Shown: positions 55,005-63,696 of the stretch, piece by piece
Layout of the letters: each line of letters opens with the position of its first letter
Position numbering within the stretch: position 1 is the stretch's first letter
NCBI GenBank assembly: GCA_948436975.1
Contig: CAOJJB010000002.1
Location: 62,001 to 126,000, forward strand
Source: an uncultured Clostridium sp.
Lineage (GTDB): Bacteria; Bacillota; Clostridia; TANB77; CAG-508
Direction of reading: 5' to 3'
DNA length: 64,000 bases
Notes under the pieces: generated by a model
Databases searched by the model: none
The model's input: only the letters and a program-made list of their open reading frames with translations
What the model was told of the DNA's origin: nothing
Position numbers and translations under genes: made by a program

Positions 55005-55454
55005 TTGAACAATATTTTAATTAAAATTTCAAAACATATTAAGAGTAATGTAGGAGAATTTTTGCCTGAAATTAAATTATCAGATTTAGAAGAAAATGGT
55101 AAAATATACTATATGAATGGTGATGACGGAACAATTTTTGATTGGGGAGTAAATGAAAGAGTATGTGAATTTATGATGTTTTATAATGATAAAACAAATT
55201 TAGGAGCTGTAAAAACACTTGTATATTCAAATGGACAAATTATTACATATTTATATAAGAACAAAACTAATACTCCATTTAAAGAAATTGAAGATAATAT
55301 TACTAAATCAGAAGCTTTAGAACTTGCTATTTTGTTATATGAAAAGGCAGATAAATTAAATATTTTTGATAAATCTATAGAAGATATGGACACTGATATT
55401 CAAATTGATACAGAAATGAAAGAAAAGTTTTTAGAAAATTTTGAAGAAGAATAA
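55005..55454 (+). CDS. Unrecognised acidic protein (149 aa)
   Basis: No family recognised. It starts with TTG: aaggagg at 54988-54994 is positioned for it, and the nearby ATG is in another frame. The product is soluble and acidic. The beginning (MNNILIKISKHIKSNVGEFLP) is amphipathic. The middle has Gly-Asp turns (NGDDGTIFDWGVNE), and a C-terminal helix ends in FLENFEEE. It is followed after 72 nt by the HD hydrolase and then the ASCH gene, all on the same strand, possibly one transcript. The function cannot be inferred. Confidence 0.68.
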   Translation: MNNILIKISKHIKSNVGEFLPEIKLSDLEENGKIYYMNGDDGTIFDWGVNERVCEFMMFYNDKTNLGAVKTLVYSNGQIITYLYKNKTNTPFKEIEDNITKSEALELAILLYEKADKLNIFDKSIEDMDTDIQIDTEMKEKFLENFEEE

Positions 55455-55526
55455 CAATTAAAAATATAAACAATAAATAAACGTAAATTTTTGAAGTATT
55501 TATTGTAAAGTTAGGAGGTATTTATA

Positions 55527-56313
55527 TTGATAGATATTGAATATGCTAAAAAGGCTTTTAAAGAGTATTTGGAAAACTATGATTTAAAAATGCGGAAAAA
55601 TAGAATTAAAAATAAAACATACATATGGTGTAGTAAATTCGAGTGAATATATTTCCAAAAAATTGTTATTAAATAATGAAGATATAGAATTAGCAAAACT
55701 AATAGCATTATTACATGACATAGGAAGATTTGAACAATTAAAAATTTATAATTCTTATATAGATAGTGAAACAATAGATCATGCAATTTTAGGAAACGAA
55801 ATTTTATTTAAAAATAATTTAATTCGTAACTTTATAAAAGATAATCAATATGATGATATTATTTCTAAATCAATATTAAACCATAATAGATTATCAATAG
55901 AAAGTAATTTAAGAGATAGAGAATTATTGCATGTAAAAATAATAAGAGATGCAGATAAAACGGATAATTTTAGAGTACAAGCAACAGACGAGTTTGAGAA
56001 TATTATTGACGATGCTAATAAAGAAATTTTAGAAAATGATGTAATTACAGAAAAAATATTTAATGATTTTATGAATAGTAAGATTATTATAAAAAAAGAG
56101 TGTAAAACATATTTGGATTTTCTAATTTGTTATATAGCTTTTATATTTGATTTTAATTTTACATCAGGACTGGAATATATAAAAGAAATGGATTATATTA
56201 ATAAGATAGTAAATAGGTTGGATTATAAAAGAGTAGAAACCAAACAAAGAATGGATAAAATTAAAGAACATGCTATTAAGTATATTGATAGTAGATTGAG
56301 AGAACATAATTAA
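55527..56313 (+). pseudogene. HD-domain phosphohydrolase with +1 frameshift at CGG
   Basis: This HD-superfamily metal-dependent phosphohydrolase would have about 261 aa. The frame begins at TTG 55527, with aggagg 8 nt upstream, and reads IDIEYAKKAFKEYLENYDLKM. It then meets cgg and would end at a TGA 17 codons later. Skipping one C (55593) continues in the +1 frame as GKIELKIKHTYGVVNSSEYI and on to 56313. This restores the first metal His (KHTYGV) and the HD pair in LLHDIGRFEQL; later HNRLS and RDADKTDNF complete the metal site. The part from the ATG at 55663 alone would lack the first His. It may be a mutation, an error or a recoding site. The VirD4 gene shows the same kind of break. Confidence 0.78.
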
Positions 56314-56345
56314 TAAAAAACTAATATAAATTATTGGGGGTATAA

Positions 56346-56678
56346 ATGGATTATAAAAAATTAAAATTTAAAAATAAATTATGTAACTTAATATTAAAAG
56401 GTGAAAAAACAACAACATGGAGAATTTTTGACGATAAAAATATACAAGAAGGAGATAATTTCATTTTTGTAAATAGCGAAACTAAAGAGGAATTTGCAAA
56501 AGCTAAAATAATTGATGTAAAAGAAACATCATTTAAAAATTTGAAAGATGAAGACTGGGATGGTCATGAAAGTTTTTCAAACAAAGAAGAAATGTATGAA
56601 ACATATTCAAGATATTATAAAACAGAAGTAACAGAAGATACAATTGTAAAAATAATAAAATTTGTTATAGTAAACTAA
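56346..56678 (+). CDS. ASCH-domain protein
   Basis: This 110-aa protein folds as an ASCH domain, a small beta-barrel related to PUA RNA-binding domains. Marks are the N-terminal KLKFKNKLCNLILKGEKTTTWR, with the Lys-Thr-Thr-Thr-Trp-Arg motif of the family, and GDNFIFVNSETKEEFAKAKI. The conserved EDWDGHESF region completes the domain. Such proteins may bind RNA or nucleotides; some have amidohydrolase activity on modified cytidine. The SD is gggggt. It is 32 nt after the HD hydrolase and may be co-transcribed with it. Confidence 0.82.
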   Translation: MDYKKLKFKNKLCNLILKGEKTTTWRIFDDKNIQEGDNFIFVNSETKEEFAKAKIIDVKETSFKNLKDEDWDGHESFSNKEEMYETYSRYYKTEVTEDTIVKIIKFVIVN

Positions 56679-56737
56679 AATAGAAACAGTGAATAAATAA
56701 TTTAAAATTATAAATAATATAAAAAAAGGAGACTTAA

Positions 56738-58015
56738 ATGAATAAAATTAGTACAGAATTAAAACAAGGAATAAAATTACATTGTATAAAAACAGATTTA
56801 TATAAAACAGATATTTCTTGTATAATAATAACAACACCATTAAAAAGAGAAACTGTTACAAAAAATGCATTAATACCATTTATGCTTAGAAGAGGAACTA
56901 AAAGACTTCCAAATCAATATTTAATAAATAAAGAAATGGAAAATATGTATGGTGCATCATTTAATTGTGGTATAGATAAAATGGGAGATAATGTTATTTT
57001 AAAGTTTTATATAGAATCTATAAGCAATGAATATGCTTTAAATAATGAAAATATATTAAAATTAAATATAGAAAATATTTTAGATATTGTTTTCAATCCG
57101 CTACAAGATGATGGCATTTTAAGTAAAGATTTTTTAAAGATTGAAAAAGATAATTTAAAAAATGCTATTGAAAGCAAGATAGATGATAAGGATTTTTATG
57201 CATTAGATAATTGTATAGCTTCAATGTATGGAGAAAGTGGATTTGGTCTATATAAATATGGTTATGTAGAAGATATAGATACTATTACTATTGAAGAAAT
57301 ATCAGAATATTATAATTGGTTAATTCAAAATTCTAAAATAGATATATTTGTTTCAGGAAATATTGATAAAAAAAGTGTAAAACAACTTTTAATAGAAAAT
57401 GAGAATATAAAAAGATTAAGACCTAGAATTGAAAATTATATTTTAAATAATGAATACACAGAAAGTAAACAAATTGTGGAACAAGAAAAAGTAATTGAGG
57501 AAAAAATGGATGTTACACAAGGAAAGTTAGTAATAGGACTAGATATTTTATCGAATTTAGAAAATTTGCAAGCAGTTTCATTAGTATATAATGCAATACT
57601 AGGTGATGGAGCTAATTCGATGATGTTCCAAAATGTACGAGAAAAGGCAGGACTTGCTTATTCTGCTAAAAGTATGTTAGTAAAGCAAAAGCTAAATATA
57701 TTTATAAGATGTGGTATACAAATTGAAAATTATGAAAAAGCATTAGAAATTATAAAATGTCAGCTTGAAAATATAAAAAAAGGAGAATTCTCAGATGAGG
57801 ATGTTTTTAATGCTAAGACATATTTAATTTCAGGGATAAAGAATGTAGAAGAAGAACAAGATACAGAAATAGTTTATTATATAGGACAAGAGATTTCAAA
57901 AACTAATATGTCATTAGAAGAGTATATACAAAGAGTAGAAAAAGTAACAAGAGAAGAAATAATTGAACTAGCAAAATCTATAAATATAAATACTATTTAT
58001 TTTTTAAGAAATTAA
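56738..58015 (+). CDS. yfmF: M16-family protein YfmF (non-catalytic partner)
   Basis: This 425-aa protein belongs to peptidase family M16. The zinc motif HxxEH is absent where it should be: the region reads IPFMLRRGTKRLPNQY. It should therefore be the inactive half of a two-protein M16 pair. The second half keeps the C-terminal M16 features (NVREKAGLAYSAKS). The active partner follows 16 nt later. In Bacillus subtilis the equivalent pair (YfmF/YfmH) is connected with the 5-aminopentanol modification of elongation factor P; this role is by family only. The SD is aaaaggag. Confidence 0.88.
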   Translation: MNKISTELKQGIKLHCIKTDLYKTDISCIIITTPLKRETVTKNALIPFMLRRGTKRLPNQYLINKEMENMYGASFNCGIDKMGDNVILKFYIESISNEYALNNENILKLNIENILDIVFNPLQDDGILSKDFLKIEKDNLKNAIESKIDDKDFYALDNCIASMYGESGFGLYKYGYVEDIDTITIEEISEYYNWLIQNSKIDIFVSGNIDKKSVKQLLIENENIKRLRPRIENYILNNEYTESKQIVEQEKVIEEKMDVTQGKLVIGLDILSNLENLQAVSLVYNAILGDGANSMMFQNVREKAGLAYSAKSMLVKQKLNIFIRCGIQIENYEKALEIIKCQLENIKKGEFSDEDVFNAKTYLISGIKNVEEEQDTEIVYYIGQEISKTNMSLEEYIQRVEKVTREEIIELAKSININTIYFLRN

Positions 58016-58031
58016 TAAAAGGAGAAAAATT

Positions 58032-59300
58032 GTGCAAATATTAGAAAATAGTAAAATAAAAGAAAAATTATATATAGAGAAATTAGATAATGGATTAAAG
58101 ATAATAGTTTTACCCAAAAAAACTAGAAAGAAGTATATTGTATGGAGTGTTAATTTTGGATCTATTGATAATAAATTTTTTGCTCAAAATGAAAATGAAA
58201 TGACAGTAGTACCAGATGGGATAGCACACTATTTAGAACACAAAATGTTTGAACAAAAAAATGGAAAAAATAGTTTAGATGTTTTAACTTCAATAGGTGT
58301 TGATGCAAATGCATACACAACAAATGACCATACAGCATATCTTTATGAATGTACAGATAATTTTGATGAAGCACTAGATGAATTTATGGATTATGTACAA
58401 AATCCTTATTTTACAGATGAAAATGTAGAAAAAGAACGTGGAATAATAGAACAAGAAATAATGATGTATGATGATTATCCTGAATGGTCTATATATATGA
58501 ATGCAATGAAAGCTATGTATAAAAATAATGAGATAAATATAGATGTAGCAGGAACAAAAGAAAGTATTGCAGAGATAAACAAAGATAAGTTGTATAAGAT
58601 TTATAACTCATTCTATTATCCAAACAATATGATAATAGTTCTTTCAGGAGATTTTAATCCAGAAAATATAATTAATACAATAAAATCTAAAATTACAATG
58701 AAAAGATTAGATGATCCTAAAAGAGTATATAATGAAGAACAAGACGAAATTGTGCAAAAATATATAGATAAGGAAATGAACATAAGTATGCCAATTGTGC
58801 TTGTAGGATATAAAGATGGTAACATAAGTGAGAATAAAATAAAGAAAGATATCGCAATAGAAATATTATCTATAATACTATTTGGTAAAAGTTCAAGTTT
58901 TTTTGAAAGATTATATGAAACTGGAAAGATAATATCTGCTCCAAGCATAAACTATGAATTTTCTAAAACTTATGCACATGCTTTAATTCAAATACAAACA
59001 AACTTTGTAGATGAAGTAATAGAAGGAATTAACTCACGAATAGAAGATATAAAGAAAAATGGAATAACAGAAGAAGACTTTAAAAGAGCTCAGAAAAGAG
59101 TATATGGTGATTTTATAAAAGATTATAATGAAGTATCAACAATTGCAAGTATAATAGTTTCAGACTACTTTAAAAATATAAATTCTTTTGATTATTTTGA
59201 AGAATTTAATAGTGTAAGTAAAGAATATGTTGAAAAAGTATTAAAAGAGTTATTTATAGAAGATAAAAAGGTAATATCAGTAATAAAACCAACAAACTAA
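58032..59300 (+). CDS. yfmH: M16-family zinc peptidase YfmH
   Basis: This 422-aa catalytic member of the pair has the inverted zinc motif HYLEH at 66-70 (GIAHYLEHKMFEQ), with the third metal ligand Glu in the region ERGIIEQEIMMYDD about 75 residues later. It has the normal two M16 domains. The start is GTG with aaaggag ahead. It acts with the protein encoded just upstream, probably as a heterodimer in the cytoplasm. The likely substrate is a peptide or processed protein. Followed 64 nt later by lgt. Confidence 0.9.
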   Translation: MQILENSKIKEKLYIEKLDNGLKIIVLPKKTRKKYIVWSVNFGSIDNKFFAQNENEMTVVPDGIAHYLEHKMFEQKNGKNSLDVLTSIGVDANAYTTNDHTAYLYECTDNFDEALDEFMDYVQNPYFTDENVEKERGIIEQEIMMYDDYPEWSIYMNAMKAMYKNNEINIDVAGTKESIAEINKDKLYKIYNSFYYPNNMIIVLSGDFNPENIINTIKSKITMKRLDDPKRVYNEEQDEIVQKYIDKEMNISMPIVLVGYKDGNISENKIKKDIAIEILSIILFGKSSSFFERLYETGKIISAPSINYEFSKTYAHALIQIQTNFVDEVIEGINSRIEDIKKNGITEEDFKRAQKRVYGDFIKDYNEVSTIASIIVSDYFKNINSFDYFEEFNSVSKEYVEKVLKELFIEDKKVISVIKPTN

Positions 59301-59364
59301 GAACAAATCCAGTTTATTTATGTTGTAGATTAAATATATACTTAAGTGTCTAAAAAGGAGAATA

Positions 59365-60159
59365 ATGAATATTGTAAAATTTCCATCATTAAATTTAGAG
59401 TTTGAATTTTCTAAGATAGCATTTTCTATTTTAGGAATTAATGTGTATAAGTATGCAGTTTGTATAGTTTTAGGAATAATAGTGGCATTGATTTTAAGTT
59501 ATTTTAGTAAAGAAAAGTATGATATTGAATATGATTTTCTTTTAGAAAATATTATATTAGGAATGATTTTTGGAATTATAGGTGCAAGAATATATTTTGT
59601 TTTATTTAATTTAAAACATTATGATAATTTAATAGATGTTTTAAATTTACGAGATGGCGGATTAGCTATATATGGAGGCTTAATTTTAGGAGGTATTTCA
59701 ATTATAACGAATTGCAAATTGCGTAAAAAAGATATACTAAATTTTTTAGATTATATTATTCCTTTTGTAGCAATTGCACAGTGTATAGGAAGATTTGGAA
59801 ACTTTTTTAATATAGAAGCATATGGTTATGAAACAAAAACTTTTTTAAAGATGGGAATAGAAACAATAAATGGATATAAAGAAGTTCATCCTGTATTTTT
59901 ATATGAAGCAATAGCTACATTTCTAATTTTTTTATTTCTTCGACATAATCAGAAAAAAAGAAAATTTAAAGGACAAATAATTTTGTTGTATTTGATATTT
60001 TATTCAGGAATAAGATCATTATTAGAGGGGCTAAGAACAGATAGTTTAATGTTACTTAATTGTAGAATATCTCAGATTTTGTCTATTTTAATATTTTTAA
60101 CTTCACTTATTGTTATAGTATGTCGAAAATTGTCTTACAAAAAAGTTCAAAAATGCTGA
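59365..60159 (+). CDS. lgt: Prolipoprotein diacylglyceryl transferase
   Basis: Lgt moves a diacylglyceryl group from phosphatidylglycerol to the Cys of lipoprotein signal peptides, in the cytoplasmic membrane. The 264-aa protein has seven helices and the family signature GRFGNFFNIEAYG, with the essential Arg. Also present are GARIYFVLFNL, RDGGLAIYGGLILGG and HPVFLYEA. The insert after FNIEAYG is shorter than in Escherichia coli, as usual in Clostridia. The start follows aaaaaggag. It may be co-transcribed with yfmFH and the Spo0E-like gene behind it. Confidence 0.95.
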   Translation: MNIVKFPSLNLEFEFSKIAFSILGINVYKYAVCIVLGIIVALILSYFSKEKYDIEYDFLLENIILGMIFGIIGARIYFVLFNLKHYDNLIDVLNLRDGGLAIYGGLILGGISIITNCKLRKKDILNFLDYIIPFVAIAQCIGRFGNFFNIEAYGYETKTFLKMGIETINGYKEVHPVFLYEAIATFLIFLFLRHNQKKRKFKGQIILLYLIFYSGIRSLLEGLRTDSLMLLNCRISQILSILIFLTSLIVIVCRKLSYKKVQKC

Positions 60160-60238
60160 TAGTTTATTGACTTTTATGTAATAAAATGTTATTTTAAAAA
60201 TATACAAAAGAAAAAAATATGGAAAAGGAGAGGATGTT

Positions 60239-60391
60239 ATGTTAGATGATAAAATTTGTAGATTAAGAGATAAATTAAATAAATGTATTTCTAATGGAGA
60301 AGATTATTCTGTAATATATAAAATAAGTGTCGAATTGGATGAATTAATTGCTAAATACTATTCAAGTATAATGAAGGTAACAAGTGAATAA
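60239..60391 (+). CDS. Spo0E-like aspartyl-phosphate phosphatase (50 aa)
   Basis: This is a very short gene with a strong SD (aaaggagagg) 6 nt before the ATG. The product matches the Spo0E family in size and pattern. A first helix (ICRLRDKLNKCISNG) and a second (YKISVELDELIAKYYS) carry the family motif Ser-x-Glu-Leu-Asp, here as SVELD. Members form a two-helix bundle and remove phosphate from Spo0A or related response regulators, and so delay sporulation. It is placed 79 nt after lgt. Together with spoIIE and ypeB it supports a sporulating host. Confidence 0.86.
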   Translation: MLDDKICRLRDKLNKCISNGEDYSVIYKISVELDELIAKYYSSIMKVTSE

Positions 60392-60454
60392 AATCTTTTA
60401 TATATTAGATTATATTTAATTATTTTTGATTAAAACGAAACATTTTAACGTACT

Positions 60455-60492
60455 AAAATAGGAGCTATCTATAAGGTAACTTCTATTTTTTA
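60455..60492 (+). terminator. Probable terminator after the Spo0E-like gene
   Basis: AAAATAGGAGCTA pairs imperfectly with TAACTTCTATTTT (one mismatch, one wobble), then TTTATTTTAT. The remaining bases between 60392 and 60710 are AT-rich and show no other feature. Confidence 0.5.
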
Positions 60493-60710
60493 TTTTATAT
60501 AAAAAGTTTTTATAAGATATTTTAAAAAGCAGTAAATTTTTATAAAAAAATAACATAAAATAAGATGTAATAAAAACTTAATAAGTTTGAAAAAGCCTAT
60601 TCCCTAATAGAGTTAAAATATAGTAATAAAATTGTAATTGCTATTAAAAAAAGAAAATAGTATATTGTACTCAATTTATGAATAGCATATTTTTAAGGAG
60701 TGAAAAATTT

Positions 60711-60947
60711 ATGGAATTTTCAAAAGATTATATAAACGATAGTGAAAATATAAATTATAGAAATAATTTTTTTGTAAATGTAACTAAAGAGTTATCATTA
60801 ATAGTATGGGTACTAATTGTATTAATGTTAATTATATGGTCATATGTTGAAAATGAATATTCACTCTCAAAAAAATCAGAAATAGATTTATATGAAATGA
60901 GTATTAGTGAAGAAATTCAACAATATTCAAAAATAGATAGAAAATGA
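60711..60947 (+). CDS. Small single-helix membrane protein (78 aa)
   Basis: No family recognised. The ATG at 60711 is chosen because taaggag lies 10 nt upstream; the in-frame ATG at 60678 has no SD. There is a short hydrophilic N terminus with Asp, Asn and Glu (SKDYINDSENINYRNNF). One membrane helix follows (about 29-47, ELSLIVWVLIVLMLIIWSY), then a charged tail (SKKSEIDLYEMSISEEIQQY). It has the size and plan of small sporulation or division membrane proteins, but no match can be named. It is bounded by its own terminator. Confidence 0.66.
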   Translation: MEFSKDYINDSENINYRNNFFVNVTKELSLIVWVLIVLMLIIWSYVENEYSLSKKSEIDLYEMSISEEIQQYSKIDRK

Positions 60948-60956
60948 TGTGTTTTA

Positions 60957-60997
60957 ATAATTATCCTCCAGTTAGTTATGCTGGGGGATAATTATAT
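60957..60997 (+). terminator. Terminator after the small membrane protein
   Basis: ATAATTATCCTCCAG pairs with CTGGGGGATAATTAT (one wobble), 9-nt loop, followed by ATATT. It lies 9 nt after the stop. Confidence 0.8.
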
Positions 60998-61122
60998 ATT
61001 ATCCACTTTTGTTCTATTAAATGAAATTAGTAATCTAGTATTTTGCTAAATTTGTAAATAAAAGTGTATACTTTTTTTTTTATTTAATATATAATAATCT
61101 ATATTAAATTAGGAGATATAGT

Positions 61123-61695
61123 ATGAGAAAATTATTAAATGAAGAGATAAAATATACTGGACCAAGATTTAATATAATTAGGAGAACATATAAAAAAGAA
61201 GACGAATTAATATATACACGAGATTGTGTAGAGCCAGGAAATTCAGTTGTTATTCTACCAATAACAGAAGAAAATGAAGTTATATTTGTAAAACAACAAA
61301 GAGAAGTTATAAAAGAAATAACATTAGAACTTCCAGCAGGAATGATAGATGAATGTGAATTACCAAAAGAAGCAGCTAAAAGAGAACTTGAAGAAGAAGT
61401 AGGAATAAAGGCGAATTATTTAGAATTTTTAACAGATTTTTATGTTTCTTGTGGTTATACAAATGAAAGAATGTATATTTATTTGGCTAAAGAATTTTCT
61501 AAAAGCCAACAAAAATTTGATGAAACAGAAGAAATCTTAAATATAGAAAAAATTCATATAGAACAATGTATGAAAAAATTATTAAACAACGAATTTGAAC
61601 ATGCTGACATAAAAATAGCACTATATACATACTATTATAAATATTATAATGGGGGAAAAAATGGAAAAAATAAAACAACTGATAACATCAATTGA
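61123..61695 (+). CDS. ADP-ribose pyrophosphatase (NudF-like Nudix)
   Basis: This 190-aa Nudix protein splits ADP-ribose into AMP and ribose phosphate. The beta-rich beginning (TRDCVEPGNSVVILPI) and VKQQREVIKEITLELPAGMI are typical of the NudF branch. The box is complete: it starts at AGMIDECE and has KRELEEEVGI. After the box, the Tyr-Val-Ser-Cys-Gly-Tyr segment (DFYVSCGYTNERM) supports ADP-sugar specificity. The start follows aggagat. Its end overlaps the start of the MscS gene by 35 nt. The product's tail after KYYNGG lies in the overlap and is poorly conserved. Confidence 0.9.
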   Translation: MRKLLNEEIKYTGPRFNIIRRTYKKEDELIYTRDCVEPGNSVVILPITEENEVIFVKQQREVIKEITLELPAGMIDECELPKEAAKRELEEEVGIKANYLEFLTDFYVSCGYTNERMYIYLAKEFSKSQQKFDETEEILNIEKIHIEQCMKKLLNNEFEHADIKIALYTYYYKYYNGGKNGKNKTTDNIN

Positions 61696-62740
61696 TTTAG
61701 ATAATTTACTAAAGATATTTGATATACAAATTGCAATAGCAGTATTATTATTTTTTATAATTTTTAGAGGACTTTTTTCAAAAATTTTAATAAAAATTTA
61801 TTATAGATTAACTAAAAATAAAAAAAATCCTAAAGAAAGTTCTATGTATAAACCATTAAATATATTTTTTGTTTTTTTAGGTATATTCTGTACAATTAAT
61901 ATACTTCCTGTTAGTAAACAATTTCTATACATAATGAATTTGATTTTTAAAGTTGTTGTAATGTATTATATAACTAAAGCAATTTCTACTTTAATAATAG
62001 AAGATTCAATTTTATTCAAAAAAATTTTTAAAAGATCTGAAAATAAAGCAGTAGATAAATTTATATGCAAAATATTAAGAGCAATTATTTGGATAATATT
62101 TATATTAATAGTATTCAAAGAAATGGGGTTTAACCTTAATTGGCTAGGAGGATTGGCAACTGGTTTAGGAATAGGAAGTGCGGCATTAGCATTAGCGGCT
62201 CAAGATTTGGTAAAAAGTCTAATAAGTGGAGCAACAATTTTATCAGACAAACCGTTTATTATAGGTGATTGGATAGAAGTAGGAGAATATCAAGGGTCAG
62301 TTGTAGACATAACTTTTAGAAGTACACGTATAAAATCGAATAATAATTCAGTTATTACAATACCAAATTCCACAATAACATCAACTTATGTAATAAATTG
62401 GAATAGATTAACAAGTAGAAGATTTGAATGTGTTTTAAATATAAGTTTAGAAACACCAAGTGAAAAAATTAGAAAAATAATTAAAGAAATAAAATTAGTA
62501 TTAGGAAATCATCCAGATGTAATAAAAGAAACCATACAAGTTTCATTGGATGCAATATCAGCTTATAGTAGTGATATAAAAATATTCTTATACATACGTC
62601 AAGCAGAATATTTAAAATTTTTAAAAGTTAAAGAAGATATATTATGTAGTTTGCTATTTTTAGCAGAAAAAGAAAATATTGATTTAGCTTATCCATCACA
62701 AACAGTATATGTTAAGGGAAAGGAAGAAATAGAAGAATAA
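61661..62740 (+). CDS. Small-conductance mechanosensitive channel (MscS family)
   Basis: This channel opens under membrane tension and saves the cell from osmotic shock. The ATG at 61661 follows gggggaaaa; the ATG at 61649 lies before that SD. The 359-aa protein has three to four helices before the pore (about 20-45, 66-85, 92-112, 135-155). The pore helix is rich in Gly and Ala (ATGLGIGSAALALAAQDLVK), as in MscS TM3. The beta domain follows (IIGDWIEVGEYQGSVVDITF and IPNSTITSTYVINW). The C-terminal alpha/beta part is normal. It overlaps the ADP-ribose pyrophosphatase upstream, and its stop overlaps the patatin start by 1 nt, so three genes are translated as a coupled operon. Confidence 0.92.
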   Translation: MEKIKQLITSIDLDNLLKIFDIQIAIAVLLFFIIFRGLFSKILIKIYYRLTKNKKNPKESSMYKPLNIFFVFLGIFCTINILPVSKQFLYIMNLIFKVVVMYYITKAISTLIIEDSILFKKIFKRSENKAVDKFICKILRAIIWIIFILIVFKEMGFNLNWLGGLATGLGIGSAALALAAQDLVKSLISGATILSDKPFIIGDWIEVGEYQGSVVDITFRSTRIKSNNNSVITIPNSTITSTYVINWNRLTSRRFECVLNISLETPSEKIRKIIKEIKLVLGNHPDVIKETIQVSLDAISAYSSDIKIFLYIRQAEYLKFLKVKEDILCSLLFLAEKENIDLAYPSQTVYVKGKEEIEE

Positions 62741-63597
62741 TGGGATTAGGAGTAGCACTAGCAGGAGGAGGCCTAAAAGGTTTAGCACATATAGGAGCAT
62801 TACAAGCATTAGAAGAATTAGGTGTAAAAATTGATTATTTATCAGGAACTAGTTCAGGAAGTATGTTTGCAACATTTTACGCAATGGGATTTAGTACAGA
62901 AGAGATAAAAGAAAAGACAATGAAAAATTATAAAATACTTACAAAATTACAAAAAAGACCAATATTTAAAGCAGGTGTTACTTATGTTACATCTGGTATA
63001 GCAAAAATTGAAGGAATAATTAATGGTAAAAATATTGAAGATTTAGTAAATACAATAGCAAAGGAAAAAAAAATTACAAATATGAATCAAATAAAAATTC
63101 CTTATGCTATTGCAACAGTTGATACTATAACAACAAAAGAATGTATATTTTTATCAAAAAGATTTGATTTAGAAGATGATGATATAGATTATATATATGA
63201 TGCACCAGTTGCTGTTGCAATAAGAGCAAGTATGTCTTTTCCAGGAGTATATACACCATGTCAATATGGAAAATATAATTTCATAGATGGTGGAACAAAA
63301 GATAATTTACCAATAAAAATTTTAAAAGATATGGGAGCTACAAAAACATTAGCTTTAAGTTTTAAAATAGATAATTATGAACCAAAAGAAGATATATTTG
63401 GTATTTTATTAAGAACAGTTGATATATTTTCACTTAAAGATGTTAGAAAAGCCCAAAGAGAATCTGATTTAGCAATAGAAATAGATTGTAGTGGGACAAC
63501 TTTATTAGAAATAACTAATGCAGATGAAGTTGTAAAAACAGGGTATAATACGATAATGAATAATAAAGAAAAAATATTAGAATTAATAAAAGATTAA
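62740..63597 (+). CDS. Patatin-like phospholipase (RssA/YlbK-like)
   Basis: This 285-aa serine acyl hydrolase has a Ser-Asp dyad. Visible are the oxyanion loop AGGGLKGLAHIGAL (8-21), nucleophile elbow GTSSGSM (Ser about 39) and the DGG box in NFIDGGTKDNLP with the catalytic Asp. There is no signal peptide, so it acts from inside on membrane lipids or lipid-like substrates. The ATG overlaps the MscS stop (TAATG), which marks coupled translation. A link to lipid turnover under membrane stress is plausible from this pairing but not shown. Confidence 0.92.
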   Translation: MGLGVALAGGGLKGLAHIGALQALEELGVKIDYLSGTSSGSMFATFYAMGFSTEEIKEKTMKNYKILTKLQKRPIFKAGVTYVTSGIAKIEGIINGKNIEDLVNTIAKEKKITNMNQIKIPYAIATVDTITTKECIFLSKRFDLEDDDIDYIYDAPVAVAIRASMSFPGVYTPCQYGKYNFIDGGTKDNLPIKILKDMGATKTLALSFKIDNYEPKEDIFGILLRTVDIFSLKDVRKAQRESDLAIEIDCSGTTLLEITNADEVVKTGYNTIMNNKEKILELIKD

Positions 63598-63696
63598 TTA
63601 TAATGATTTACAAATATAGAAATATATTAGATAATTGTGAAACTAATGAGATATTTCATAACTTATAAGTTTTTGCAAATAGATAATAAAATATAA

